The notes: a model not told the origin generated them from the sequence alone. Shown: positions 10,601-17,669, counted from the first letter of the stretch. The stretch: 64,000 nt of DNA from a bacterium SCSIO 12696 (GCA_024397955.1 CP073744.1:1-64000), one strand, 5' to 3'. Program-made: numbers and translations.

Positions 10601-13600
10601 GGGCAATGTGACCCGGCAGGTATCCAATTATCAGGAGCCGGGGGATGCTCACCAGGTCCGCTCAGAAGAAGTCACTACCCATACCATTAACGAAGGCAGC
10701 TGGTGGCTGAACCGATTGTTGCAAAAAACTGTTACCCGCAACCCGGTGGCCAGCCGTAATGGCGTCAGCATTAATGTGGGCACCGATGTGCAGCACACCC
10801 TGACCACCGACTATCTGGCCTGGGACACCAGTGCGCGCAAACCCGAAACCATGCGCACCACACCGTCTTCGGGCAAAACCGTCACCGTTTCAACCCAATA
10901 CAACAGCTACGGTTTGCCGGAATCGGTCACCACCACCGGGCAAGGGGAGGTGGCTCGAACTGCCACCACCACCTACACCGCTGACGGTTACTTCCCGCGT
11001 ACCCTGCGCAATGCCCTGAACCACGAAGTCACCACCGACACCAACCCCTATTTTGGAGTGCCTAACTGGGTAGACGACGTCAACAACCTGCGCACCACCA
11101 CCAGCTATGACGCCTTTGGGCGCGCTATTTCGGTAGAAGCCGTTGGCGTGGCACCGCCGGTGTACACCAGCCTGCAGTGGTGCCAAAGCTGCTCGGTCAG
11201 CAACGCGGTGTACCAAACCATCAACGCTCAAGAGGGCAGCCCCACCCAAATTGCCTACATCGACCGCCTGGGTCGCACCCGGCAAGTGCACACCCAGGCC
11301 TTCGACACCGGGCAATGGGTTGTGCAGGAAAGTCGCTACAACACCCTGGGGCAAATGACCTTTGAATCCGTACCCCATTTTGCCGGTGACTTTGCCTCCG
11401 GCACCCACTACCTGGGGTACGATGCTCTGCAACGGGTGACGCAAAAATCCATTGACCAAACCAATGGCCAGTCGCTGCTGATCACCTACAACCACGATCA
11501 AGGCATTAACGGCCTGACCACCGACATCAGTGCCGAAACCCTGAGCATGAGCCGTACCTACAACGGCCTTGGGCAACTCACCCAAACCGTGGATGCCATA
11601 GGCGGCACTACCCGCTACGCCTACGACGGCAGCGGCAACCCCATTGTGATTCAAGATGCCAACAACCAGCGCATCACCGCCTACTACAACGCCCTCAACC
11701 AAAAACAATGGGTCAACGACCCGAACATGGGTCTGAAAACCTTCACCTACAACGGTTATGGCGAACTGAACAGCGAAACCGACGCCAACCAGCAAGCTAT
11801 TGGCTACCAGTACGACATTCTGGGCCGCTTGCAGCGGCGTACCATCAACGGGGTTAATGAATCCCGCTGGGAATACGACACCGCCACCAACGGTATTGGT
11901 TTGCTGGCGAGGGAAGAACGCCTGAACGCCAACTTCAGCAAAACCTACCGCTACGATGGCCAAAGCCGTGTTGATGCCGTGACCACCGCCATCGACGGCG
12001 AAAGCTTTGTCACCGCCACCCAGTATGACAGCCACTACGGCCGAGCCAAGGGCTTGGTGTACCCCAATGGCCTGACCCTGGCTTACGACTACAACGCTCA
12101 GGGTTATCGCACCACCGTCAGCAACGCCGCCAGTGGTTATATCTACCAACAGGTGAGCGATGTAGACGCCCGAGGCCAATGGCGCCACGCCGAAATGGGC
12201 ATGGGGGTGGCGGTGGCCAACCGCCAGTTCGCCGCCAATACCGGGCAGATGCAAAGCCTGACTCTGGACAATATCGCCGGGCAGCTGCACAACCAGGCCT
12301 ACACCCAATACGATGTTTACGGCAACCTGCGCGAGGCCACCACCCAACTGCCCAGTCTGTCCGCTGCCACAGAAACCGAAAACTACACTTACGATGACCT
12401 GCACCGGCTGATACTTAACGAACGCTCCAATGGCTTGAGCATCAATTACGGCTACGATGCGGTAGGCAACCTGCAACAAAAAAGCGACTACGCCAGCAGC
12501 TACACCTACAACGGCAGCCAACCCAATGCTGTGAGCCAGGTGAGCTTGATTGGCGGTGGCAGCAAAAGCTTTGGTTACGACAACAACGGCAACCGCACCC
12601 ACGAAAACGGCAGTCAAACCCTGTGGTACAACGCCCACAACAAACCCAGCCGCATTACCCGACAGGGCACCACCCTGACGTTCTCCTACGGGGCAGATCT
12701 GGCGCGTTACAAACAAGTGAACACCACCCGCAACCGCACTACGTTGTATGTGGACAAACTGTTTGAAAAAACCACCGAAGGCAGCACCACCGAATATCGC
12801 CTGTTTATTGAAGATATCGCGGTGCTTACCCTGAAAAACAGTGGCACCAATACCATTGGTTTTACCCACCGCGATCGATTGGGTTCAGCAGTGGCGATTG
12901 TGGATCACCTGGGCTTGCTGCAAGAAACCCACAGCTTTGACCCGTTTGGCAAACCCCGTGCGGGCTCATTGGCGGATAAACCCAACGCCATAGTAAACAG
13001 CCTGTTCACCACCCGAGGCTTTACCGATCACGAACACTTGGATGATGTGCAGCTGATTCATATGAATGGGCGAGGGTACGACTACAATCTGGGGCAGTTC
13101 CTGAGTGTGGATCCGTTTATTCACTCGGAGGGTGGCAGTCAGGGAATGAACCCTTACTCCTATCTGTTGAACAACCCGCTGTCTGGAACGGACCCCTCTG
13201 GTTATGATGGGGTTCAGGAGACAACGGAAGAAAAAATAGACCAACCTGTTACAACTGATACTGAGGTTGTTGGGGAAGTGACTCGAACTGGCTCTCGTAT
13301 TCCTCGAAAAGTGACGAAGACGGTGACAGCCACTGTCGGTGCAGGTGGTAAGGTATCTGTTGAGGAAACCATATCTATTAATGGTGTTGGGGCGATACCT
13401 GGGGGAGCTGCAAACAACTATTCTAAGAGTAGTTTCGAGGCTACGGCTACGGGCAGTATTGGAAGTCAGGGCGGTAGGGAGAATGTTGATAGCCAAACTG
13501 GGGCAGCAGATAATGGCTCGACTAATGCTGGTTCAGAAGGGCGTAGTAGCACACGGCAAGGCGCGGAAGGAAAGACCTTTACTGGTAGAGCTAGTATTTA

Positions 13601-14072
13601 CCGTCGTATGCAAGAGCAACTGAATGCGGCAGGTATTGATGTCGTTTGGTTTGGTGTTGCAGCAGACCTTAATGATCTGTTTGGCAAAAGGGAATTGATG
13701 TTGTTTAGTTCGAGTGACTTTCTAAATGAATTGGGTATTGCGCTATTGGAAAGTAATCGGGAGACATTTAATGACATTTTAGATGGGACTATTTCTTTAA
13801 GGGGGCAGGACTTAGATAACTTCTTGGTTCAGCGGGAACAGCTTCTTGTACAAAATTATATTTTGTCTAGGTATGGAGGTCTGCCGCCTTATAATGACCG
13901 AGCGTTCGTGAATTTAGCATTTAGTGTTGGACGAAGAGCTATGTCCGATAATGTTCGGATGGGGGTCAATTACGTGGAGAGGATGTATAAGCAAAACTTC
14001 AATTTCTGGGATACAAGCCATAGAATTACTTTGGGTGAATCTATGATGTCAATACAGAGGCATATGAAATAA
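4632..14072 (+). CDS. Giant secreted FnIII-SpvB-RHS polymorphic toxin carrier
   Basis: A 3146-aa exported RHS/TcB-TcC-like toxin carrier. The start follows GGGGAAGG by 6 nt; two earlier in-frame ATGs (4611, 4617) lack a good site. Order: signal peptide (to VFA-GIS, about residue 35); about ten FnIII/Ig-like repeats (to about 970) that alternate between two types and mostly carry a Cys pair; SpvB domain (from about 985, GNGGVSGGQASYSIP); FG-GAP/VCBS-like units (GDVNGDGSLDW, about 1312); TcdB-middle-like region; YD/RHS repeats (about 1975-2740); RHS core (HRDRLGSAV...NPLSGTDPSGY, to about 2860); linker; variable tip of about 170 aa. The tip matches no family I recognise and is AT-rich. Family knowledge says the RHS shell encloses a C-terminal toxin. 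No VgrG, PAAR or other type VI genes are nearby. Confidence 0.88.
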   Translation: MGTLGGVVSRFTNIASKALLLLSLSVFGAQVFAGISATPNPSTGSFTLSWTYNTDNIVGYRVYENGTSIDYIAGHATSRSKSFSNKPVGTYIYLVRVTATEIETYEDENTGDEYEEEIDVTHTVGSITVTVHDPTPSVPTGLNAPTSDGNGAYTVSWSSTANASSYQLQRRLSGGSWSTIHNSSATSRSESGLSNGVWQYRVRACNGSYCSGYSGVDSTQVAIAPGVPGTANISPSTSYTGSHSLTWGAASGSVTKYDVDKRFNGGSWSNAYDGTSRNRTFSGLSTGTHQYAIRACRTTGSYTNCSAWRYSSNATVTVPSAVSQPNAPTNDNNGAYSVSWSGSTGATSYQLQRQANGGSWSTIQTSSATSRSESGLGNAVYGYRVRACSAVGCSAYSPVDTTQVAITPGVPSSITTPGTNYSGTVSLSWGAASGSVSYYDLNKQFNSGSWVGEYDGSALSRTDTGLVVGNYRYAVRACRTTGSYTSCSGWRYGNTFAVTTPATPGTPNAPSGDPDGAYSVSWSTTTGATSYELQRQTNGGSWSTIHNASGTSRSESGLGTATYGYRVRACSAVGCSGYSGIDSTDVAIAPSISPSIAISPAFSTSSTHTVTWGASTGVVAHYRLEQQKNGGSWQEIYVGGATSRAISNLMTGSYHYRIRACNTQGNYTGCSGYRTTSSAGSVATPGVPAGLSSPSTDGDGSFSVSWNISSGASSYNLQRRLDTGAWTTVHSGGATSAAVSGLDNGSYQFRVQACNISGCSVYSGVAATDVAIAPDVPPSIQVPTSNATANLPVGWGAATGQLSKYDLDYRKDGGSWQNSYDGPNLSIVASVSAGNYIYRVRACKTTGSYTNCSDWRTSHVVSLAAPLSAPALSVPQTDEDGDYSVNWASIADSASYQFEESVNSGSWSQVQNNNTTSFSASGKAVGSYRYRARACNDFGCSSYSPEQQITVLPLVQGWADTQTVNVPNATPTAATAPTHDPTVGALAGNGGVSGGQASYSIPIQLPPGRAEVEPAVGIGYSSQAGNGVVGVGFSLQATSAISRCGRSLVHDGISAPVTYSSTNDRLCLDGQRLIPVSGSYGANGTVYRTEMDGFSRITQYGSFNSASTWFQLESKNGMVAYYGNTTDSRVVPAGAPATHTWLIKREQDRTTIQNSIRYHYSNFGRGEVLVSNIYYTGSGDADGDRRVQFEYETRPDISSSYLVGGQTAQTKRLTTISTYYQFDKIREYRLDYQLSAASERSLLSSVQECGFALGSAVCKPATDMAWFDAAPSFELEKVGYLPANTSSPETEGGTLVNQLQSETNIEKAIPYGDVNGDGSLDWPTWFTDAEGVYRGANTSARRSCRMIGAYGMVCAEGDFNRDGRTDAWRISGGRVQLSYNATAAGGGSWINTPILVTHHLKDGPYTIADYNADGWPDLVANTGESMTDGQPRRLTLWLHTTNPQNPYTGNGHVLFTYAQNADGYTNDVQLMGDMNGDNLPDMVEFSLGFSARSSYARKLITTSLNAQGIPEFTQQWDMQTHRRNLPQSDNLEARLRDFDYFMDVNGDGLADWLAWVDTERLWLSLNKGNGTFSTWQDLGPEAELLAMSITVPFLEEGITHFMPKYGHALRQFDYDTDGRSELLVPDERLVTICLTRSTGFGSSEFCGDQIYRSYNVGGGTAPRVPTSIDLASLDYNVHKYKAFHFVEDANGNFTVESRPTELVGAANQALAVDGFGNGLSDLVFVFNCLDDRDSCRIEQQNGAMQSADQGIYINRNRGSAQGNERFEPVDMLMSVEDAIGMKDEWHYRPLSSRDSRYHSAAKPFYEPDFDYLNTLSPAARAAHFHFSSSMYVVAEHRRRNGIGGENRFQYRYKGAMYNWQGRGFQGFRTLIAENLDNGTVTQSDFHQVYPLAGKLHKLRQWETSDASSDSALQQVPAFSETQYSWQFWPRGGKDGGNHYNVDSPTDDWAVVANQPYFVGPDATHAITRTLDVLGRSDIYSTTETSEFDNWGNVTRQVSNYQEPGDAHQVRSEEVTTHTINEGSWWLNRLLQKTVTRNPVASRNGVSINVGTDVQHTLTTDYLAWDTSARKPETMRTTPSSGKTVTVSTQYNSYGLPESVTTTGQGEVARTATTTYTADGYFPRTLRNALNHEVTTDTNPYFGVPNWVDDVNNLRTTTSYDAFGRAISVEAVGVAPPVYTSLQWCQSCSVSNAVYQTINAQEGSPTQIAYIDRLGRTRQVHTQAFDTGQWVVQESRYNTLGQMTFESVPHFAGDFASGTHYLGYDALQRVTQKSIDQTNGQSLLITYNHDQGINGLTTDISAETLSMSRTYNGLGQLTQTVDAIGGTTRYAYDGSGNPIVIQDANNQRITAYYNALNQKQWVNDPNMGLKTFTYNGYGELNSETDANQQAIGYQYDILGRLQRRTINGVNESRWEYDTATNGIGLLAREERLNANFSKTYRYDGQSRVDAVTTAIDGESFVTATQYDSHYGRAKGLVYPNGLTLAYDYNAQGYRTTVSNAASGYIYQQVSDVDARGQWRHAEMGMGVAVANRQFAANTGQMQSLTLDNIAGQLHNQAYTQYDVYGNLREATTQLPSLSAATETENYTYDDLHRLILNERSNGLSINYGYDAVGNLQQKSDYASSYTYNGSQPNAVSQVSLIGGGSKSFGYDNNGNRTHENGSQTLWYNAHNKPSRITRQGTTLTFSYGADLARYKQVNTTRNRTTLYVDKLFEKTTEGSTTEYRLFIEDIAVLTLKNSGTNTIGFTHRDRLGSAVAIVDHLGLLQETHSFDPFGKPRAGSLADKPNAIVNSLFTTRGFTDHEHLDDVQLIHMNGRGYDYNLGQFLSVDPFIHSEGGSQGMNPYSYLLNNPLSGTDPSGYDGVQETTEEKIDQPVTTDTEVVGEVTRTGSRIPRKVTKTVTATVGAGGKVSVEETISINGVGAIPGGAANNYSKSSFEATATGSIGSQGGRENVDSQTGAADNGSTNAGSEGRSSTRQGAEGKTFTGRASIYRRMQEQLNAAGIDVVWFGVAADLNDLFGKRELMLFSSSDFLNELGIALLESNRETFNDILDGTISLRGQDLDNFLVQREQLLVQNYILSRYGGLPPYNDRAFVNLAFSVGRRAMSDNVRMGVNYVERMYKQNFNFWDTSHRITLGESMMSIQRHMK
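12432..13551 (+). repeat. RHS core direct repeat, copy 1
   Basis: The 3' part of the giant RHS gene, from GGCTTGAGCATCAATTAC to the GSEGRSS codons, is repeated almost exactly from 14610. It spans the last RHS repeats, the core and the post-core linker. Copy 2 is 9 nt longer (NSGTN here, QGNGMPTS there). Confidence 0.95.
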
Positions 14073-14084
14073 AAGGAGTTGATA

Positions 14085-14474
14085 ATGTACCTGCTGTTTT
14101 TTGCTTGCATTGATTTAGTATTGTTTTTTTGTATTTATTTTTTTCACTCTCTCTTCCTAAAAGGGTTTGGAGTTACTGATGCCATTTTGAACGGTGGTTA
14201 TGAAATCTTCTGGAGAGTGTTGTCTTTCCAGTTGCTGATTCAGATTCTCTTGTTGCTTTTTTCAAATTTATGGGGCGGACAAAAATTTTTTTGGGTGGTG
14301 CTTGCTTCAACAGCTATATCATTTCTTATTGCTAGTGCTATATCTTTCTCCGAAATATCGGCAGTTTGGAAGCTTCTTTGGGTTTCGGCCGAAGATGGTT
14401 TGGGGGAAGGTTTTGTGTTGTTGTTGTCCTCATCTTTGGCGTGGTTGTTGTTGAGGGTGATAAGCAATAACTGA
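14085..14474 (+). CDS. Small four-helix membrane protein, candidate immunity to RHS tip 1
   Basis: Not recognised as a named family. The 129-aa protein is almost entirely hydrophobic, with about four membrane segments (roughly residues 2-20, 36-58, 64-84 and 105-125). A soluble stretch (VWKLLWVSAEDGLGEG) precedes the last helix. The start is fixed by AAGGAG directly after the RHS stop codon, 6 nt before the ATG; an in-frame TTG 6 nt earlier sits too close to that site. Its position just behind the toxin tip, with only 12 nt between, is the classical place for an immunity gene. A membrane location would fit a toxin acting on the inner membrane or periplasm (inference). It is AT-rich like the tip. 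Confidence 0.6.
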   Translation: MYLLFFACIDLVLFFCIYFFHSLFLKGFGVTDAILNGGYEIFWRVLSFQLLIQILLLLFSNLWGGQKFFWVVLASTAISFLIASAISFSEISAVWKLLWVSAEDGLGEGFVLLLSSSLAWLLLRVISNN

Positions 14475-14609
14475 AGTCGGTAATTAGAGGTGGAGTATGA
14501 TCTCTCTAAATGTAGTTTTATTGCTATTTAATTCTAGCTCTGTATTTTGTTGGTAACGTTGTTGCTGGCAGTCGATATCTAGCGTGCAGCGTACAATATT
14601 TTTTAGTAC

Positions 14610-15738
14610 GGCTTGAGCATCAATTACAGCTACGATGCGGTGGGCAACCTGCAACAAAAAAGCGACTACGCCAACAGTTACACCTACAACGGCAGCCAAC
14701 CCAACGCCGTGAGCCAGGTGAGCTTGATTGGCGGTGGCAGCAAAAGCTTTGGTTACGACAACAATGGCAACCGCACCCACGAAAACGGCAGTCAAACCCT
14801 GTGGTACAACGCCCACAACAAACCCAGCCGCATTACCCGGCAGGGTACCACTCTGACATTCTCTTACGGGGCGGATTTGGCGCGTTACAAGCAAGTGAAC
14901 ACCACCCGCAACCGCACCACGTTGTATGTGGACAAACTGTTTGAAAAAACCACCGAAGGCAGCACCACCGAATATCGCCTGTTTATTGAAGACATTGCGG
15001 TACTTACCCTGGAACAAGGCAATGGTATGCCCACCAGCACCATTGGCTTTACCCACCGTGACCGATTGGGTTCGGCAGTGGCGATTGTGGATCACCTGGG
15101 CCTGCTGCAAGAAACACACAGCTATGACCCGTTTGGCAAACCCCGTGCGGGCTCATTGGCGGACAAGCCCAACGCCATAGTAAACAGCCTGTTCACCACC
15201 CGAGGCTTTACCGACCACGAACACCTGGACGATGTGCAGCTGATTCATATGAATGGGCGGGGGTACGACTACAATCTGGGGCAGTTCCTGAGTGTGGATC
15301 CGTTTATTCACTCGGAGGGTGGCAGTCAGGGAATGAACCCTTACTCCTATCTGTTGAACAACCCGCTGTCTGGAACGGACCCCTCTGGTTATGATGGGGT
15401 TCAGGAGACAACGGAAGAAAAAATAGACCAACCTGTTACAAGTGAGCCCGAAGTTATTGGTGAGGTGACTCGAACGGGCTCTCGTATTCGGCGTAAAGTA
15501 ACAAAGACAGTGACAACCACTGTTGGTGCTGGGGGTAAGGTATCTGTTGAGGAAACCATATCTATTAATGGTGTTGGAGCTATACCGGGAGGGGCTGCAA
15601 ACAACTATTCTAAGAGTAGTTTCGAGGCTACGGCTACGGGCAGTATTGGAGCTCAAGGTGGTCGGGGGAATGTTGATAGCCAGTCTGGGGCGGCAGATAG
15701 TGGCTCAATTAATGCTGGTTCAGAAGGGCGTAGTAGCA
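14610..15738 (+). repeat. RHS core direct repeat, copy 2
   Basis: Near-identical copy of 12432-13551, starting abruptly after unrelated AT-rich sequence and ending at the same codon (GRSS) before an unrelated tip. By eye, mismatches are a few percent and mostly synonymous, concentrated in the linker. Confidence 0.95.
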
Positions 15739-16193
15739 TACTAGCCAATCAAAGAGAGAAGTGGTCAGACCGCACTGAAGTAACTAATGTTGACTTGCGA
15801 TTATCTGAAGAAACGGTCAGTACATATACTGGTTATAGGTATACAAGACTTTTGAATAACCAACCATTTCCTGGCTACCCTGGGGACTCTAATCAGAGCA
15901 ATCGCTTGGAGCGTCGATGGGAGGCTTTGGATGAGTTACTCTATGTAGAGTGGGAGCTAAAGTTATCAACAGTAAACTTAGTTCGAACATGGAGAGAAAT
16001 AACAACGATCTGGCAGGTAAACTCTCAGGGAGATATTAGAGGCCTTGGACAGAGATCTGTTAATCGACGAGAGATCGTCGGCACCTATCAAAGAGCCCAT
16101 TCTGCGAGTTTTAATGGGATCGTTAATGGCTTCTTAGTACATAGTAGCGATGTAGAAATAGTTCCATATGAATGGATAGAAGGGCTGAGGTGA
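14613..16193 (+). CDS. Orphan RHS core fragment with alternative toxin tip (tip 2)
   Basis: The open frame lacks the N-terminal 2600 residues of the full-length protein. Its first codon, TTG, is simply the Leu of GLSINY inside an RHS repeat and has no ribosome-binding site, so it is probably silent. It carries the last RHS repeats, the complete core (HRDRLGSAV to NPLSGTDPSGYDG), the same linker, then a different C-terminal region of about 150 aa (from ILANQREKWSD to EWIEGLR) that I cannot assign. This is the architecture of orphan RHS tips, which become active when homologous recombination in the shared core fuses them to the carrier (family knowledge). An immunity candidate follows 5 nt later. 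Confidence 0.8.
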   Translation: MSINYSYDAVGNLQQKSDYANSYTYNGSQPNAVSQVSLIGGGSKSFGYDNNGNRTHENGSQTLWYNAHNKPSRITRQGTTLTFSYGADLARYKQVNTTRNRTTLYVDKLFEKTTEGSTTEYRLFIEDIAVLTLEQGNGMPTSTIGFTHRDRLGSAVAIVDHLGLLQETHSYDPFGKPRAGSLADKPNAIVNSLFTTRGFTDHEHLDDVQLIHMNGRGYDYNLGQFLSVDPFIHSEGGSQGMNPYSYLLNNPLSGTDPSGYDGVQETTEEKIDQPVTSEPEVIGEVTRTGSRIRRKVTKTVTTTVGAGGKVSVEETISINGVGAIPGGAANNYSKSSFEATATGSIGAQGGRGNVDSQSGAADSGSINAGSEGRSSILANQREKWSDRTEVTNVDLRLSEETVSTYTGYRYTRLLNNQPFPGYPGDSNQSNRLERRWEALDELLYVEWELKLSTVNLVRTWREITTIWQVNSQGDIRGLGQRSVNRREIVGTYQRAHSASFNGIVNGFLVHSSDVEIVPYEWIEGLR

Positions 16194-16198
16194 AGTTG

Positions 16199-16693
16199 AT
16201 GATGCTAAAAGTAGCGATATTGACAATGGCGGTTGCTGTAGCAGGGGCTTCCCTAGTGGGAAGTGGAAAAAAAACAGACTCGCTGGCACCTTTCGAAAAC
16301 GATGATCTATATTTTATGATTTTTGATGGTTGTGATTCTGATGTGAGGACATTTTTGGAGTTTGTCTCAAGCCTTGACGGTGTCGATGCAAGTTTTCACT
16401 TACTAGCTGTACGGCCTCCATCTATGCCCTTTGTTAAAGGCGTTTTGACTTTGAAAAGTGATAAATACGATCGCATTTATCTTACCAATCTATACAGTTC
16501 GATTGAGAATGCTTGCTTTCCGAATAGCTACCTGGATGTGGATTTTTCTGAAGGTGTGAGCTTGGAAAAATTTGAAGAAGTCGTGAAATTTAACAAACGA
16601 GTGAATATCGAAAAACATATGATATTCATTGATAAGAATAAGTCGAGATTGTTCTTTTGGGACAATAATAAAAAATATCCGAGTTCAGAGTAA
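16199..16693 (+). CDS. Exported or membrane-anchored protein, candidate immunity to tip 2
   Basis: Unrecognised 164-aa protein. It begins MMLKVAILTMAVAVAGASLVGS, a hydrophobic N-terminal signal or anchor, then a soluble charged domain rich in Asp, Glu, Lys and aromatic residues. The ATG follows GAGG by 8 nt and lies 5 nt behind the stop of tip 2, so the pair looks like a toxin-immunity unit. An upstream in-frame ATG (16172) overlaps the tip coding end and would put charged residues before the signal. An envelope location suggests that tip 2 also acts outside the cytoplasm (inference). Codon use is AT-rich, unlike neighbouring housekeeping genes. Confidence 0.55.
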   Translation: MMLKVAILTMAVAVAGASLVGSGKKTDSLAPFENDDLYFMIFDGCDSDVRTFLEFVSSLDGVDASFHLLAVRPPSMPFVKGVLTLKSDKYDRIYLTNLYSSIENACFPNSYLDVDFSEGVSLEKFEEVVKFNKRVNIEKHMIFIDKNKSRLFFWDNNKKYPSSE

Positions 16694-16741
16694 AAATTTT
16701 ACCATAATTCTTATAAAATTATGGGGTTGATGTTTTTTGGT

Positions 16742-16858
16742 ATAGCTGTGGCGAGCTGAACAGTGAAGTCAATACCAGCCAAGAAACCATCATTTATCAG
16801 TACTATATTCTGAAAGTTCGTAACTGTTTCTGTGTGAAGCGCACGAACGGCGCTGGGT
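16742..16858 (+). pseudogene. Degenerate third RHS relic
   Basis: Reading from 16741, the DNA encodes CGELNSEVNTSQETIIYQYYIL, about 15 codons later KRTNGAG. This aligns to YGELNSETDANQQAIGYQYDIL and RRTINGV in the full-length RHS protein (near nt 11757-11860). Many substitutions have accumulated and there is no start or core. It is read as the eroded end of an older RHS copy that preceded the next small genes. Confidence 0.6.
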
Positions 16859-16894
16859 TGTCGAGGAGAGCTTATCCGTTAAGGAGTTAAATAT

Positions 16895-17128
16895 ATGACA
16901 ACCGATGGTTTTTTACTGAGCTTCGAGTTATCACAAGATGGTGATGAATTAAGCATTCATTTCGATGATTTAGGTCTAAATAATCTAATCTCTGTACTTC
17001 TTCAGATTAAAGAAAAAGCAGGCCATGAACATCTTATGACCCCAAGTTGGGGTGGCAATGAACTTTCAGAAGATAGGCAGTCAGAAGAAAGTCGGCTTCT
17101 TAATAGAATTACGCTTCACAAATGGTAG
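16895..17128 (+). CDS. Small acidic protein, candidate orphan immunity protein
   Basis: A 77-aa acidic protein preceded by AAGGAG about 9 nt upstream. The pattern of two short strands (FLLSFELSQDGDELSIHF), a GL-containing helix (DDLGLNNLISVLLQIKEKAGHEHLMT) and a conserved-looking H-x-H resembles small Imm32-like immunity proteins. This is resemblance by eye only. It directly follows a degenerate RHS relic and has no toxin of its own, which suggests it was retained after its tip was lost. Confidence 0.5.
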   Translation: MTTDGFLLSFELSQDGDELSIHFDDLGLNNLISVLLQIKEKAGHEHLMTPSWGGNELSEDRQSEESRLLNRITLHKW

Positions 17129-17217
17129 TGGTAAAAACTGCACTTTGAAATAAATAAGAATACGTCGAATTAGCGAAAACAGCTGTACAAGTTCAATCCC
17201 TGTGAAGAATAAATACA

Positions 17218-17616
17218 ATGAAAGAAGTCGAATTTAAAGTGTCTGGTATCGATGAGGTAAGAGCTTTGCATCGAGTCATTATGGCAGCTAAATTCTCTGA
17301 ACCTCCTCGGGATGATGTTATATGTGGAAGTCCTTTTGTTGCTGAACTTGCGAATCGAGTCGTCGATTTTCTTATGGAATATGATGAGTCCGTTAATCCA
17401 AGCTTTTCTGAGAGTTGGAAGGCCTGGAGGACGGCTGATCCGTCAAGAAGGGAGTGGAAAGTTGCATTATCAGCCATTGATTTGGGCGCTTGGCGATCAT
17501 TCAACGAAGATTCTAGGAAAAAATTTGCTGAATTATTAATGAGCCCGTTAAAACTATCTGATGTGTACTTGGAGGAATTTTTAAAATCTGTAGATCAAAG
17601 TATGGATAGTGGCTAG
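17218..17616 (+). CDS. Unknown soluble protein, possible orphan immunity protein
   Basis: Not recognised. The 132-aa product looks soluble and mostly helical, is rich in Glu, Asp and Lys, and has no signal or membrane segment. Features seen are an N-terminal KEVEFKVSGIDEVRALHRVI, and near the middle a Trp-rich SFSESWKAWRTADPSRREWKVALSAIDLGAWRSF. It is the last gene of the AT-rich RHS island and ends just before a bidirectional terminator. Immunity function is inferred from place only. No clear Shine-Dalgarno sequence is seen (GAAGAATAAATACA precedes the ATG). Confidence 0.45.
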   Translation: MKEVEFKVSGIDEVRALHRVIMAAKFSEPPRDDVICGSPFVAELANRVVDFLMEYDESVNPSFSESWKAWRTADPSRREWKVALSAIDLGAWRSFNEDSRKKFAELLMSPLKLSDVYLEEFLKSVDQSMDSG

Positions 17617-17635
17617 ACGGTTAAAATTACAATAA

Positions 17636-17669
17636 GTGAGGTTAGGCTTGATCTAAATCCTAACCTCAC
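17636..17669. terminator. Bidirectional terminator between the RHS island and sppA
   Basis: A perfect 11-bp stem (GTGAGGTTAGG / CCTAACCTCAC) with a 12-nt loop has T-rich sequence on the plus side and A-rich sequence (T-rich on the minus strand) on the other. It separates two convergent genes. Confidence 0.7.

Noticed and set aside
10890..12869. Long open frame of 659 codons on the minus strand inside the RHS gene
   Set aside because: It is antisense to RHS repeats with strong codon bias. Its translation is low-complexity (Gly/Val/His-rich) and matches no family; the plus-strand frame is clearly the gene.
14475..14609. Hidden gene or insertion sequence between immunity 1 and the second RHS core
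   Set aside because: No inverted ends, no open frame of note and no similarity to the RHS gene; it appears to be plain AT-rich junction sequence.
4632..17616. Type VI secretion island
   Set aside because: No Hcp, VgrG, PAAR, EagR adaptor or sheath gene is found, and the RHS protein has a Sec signal peptide.
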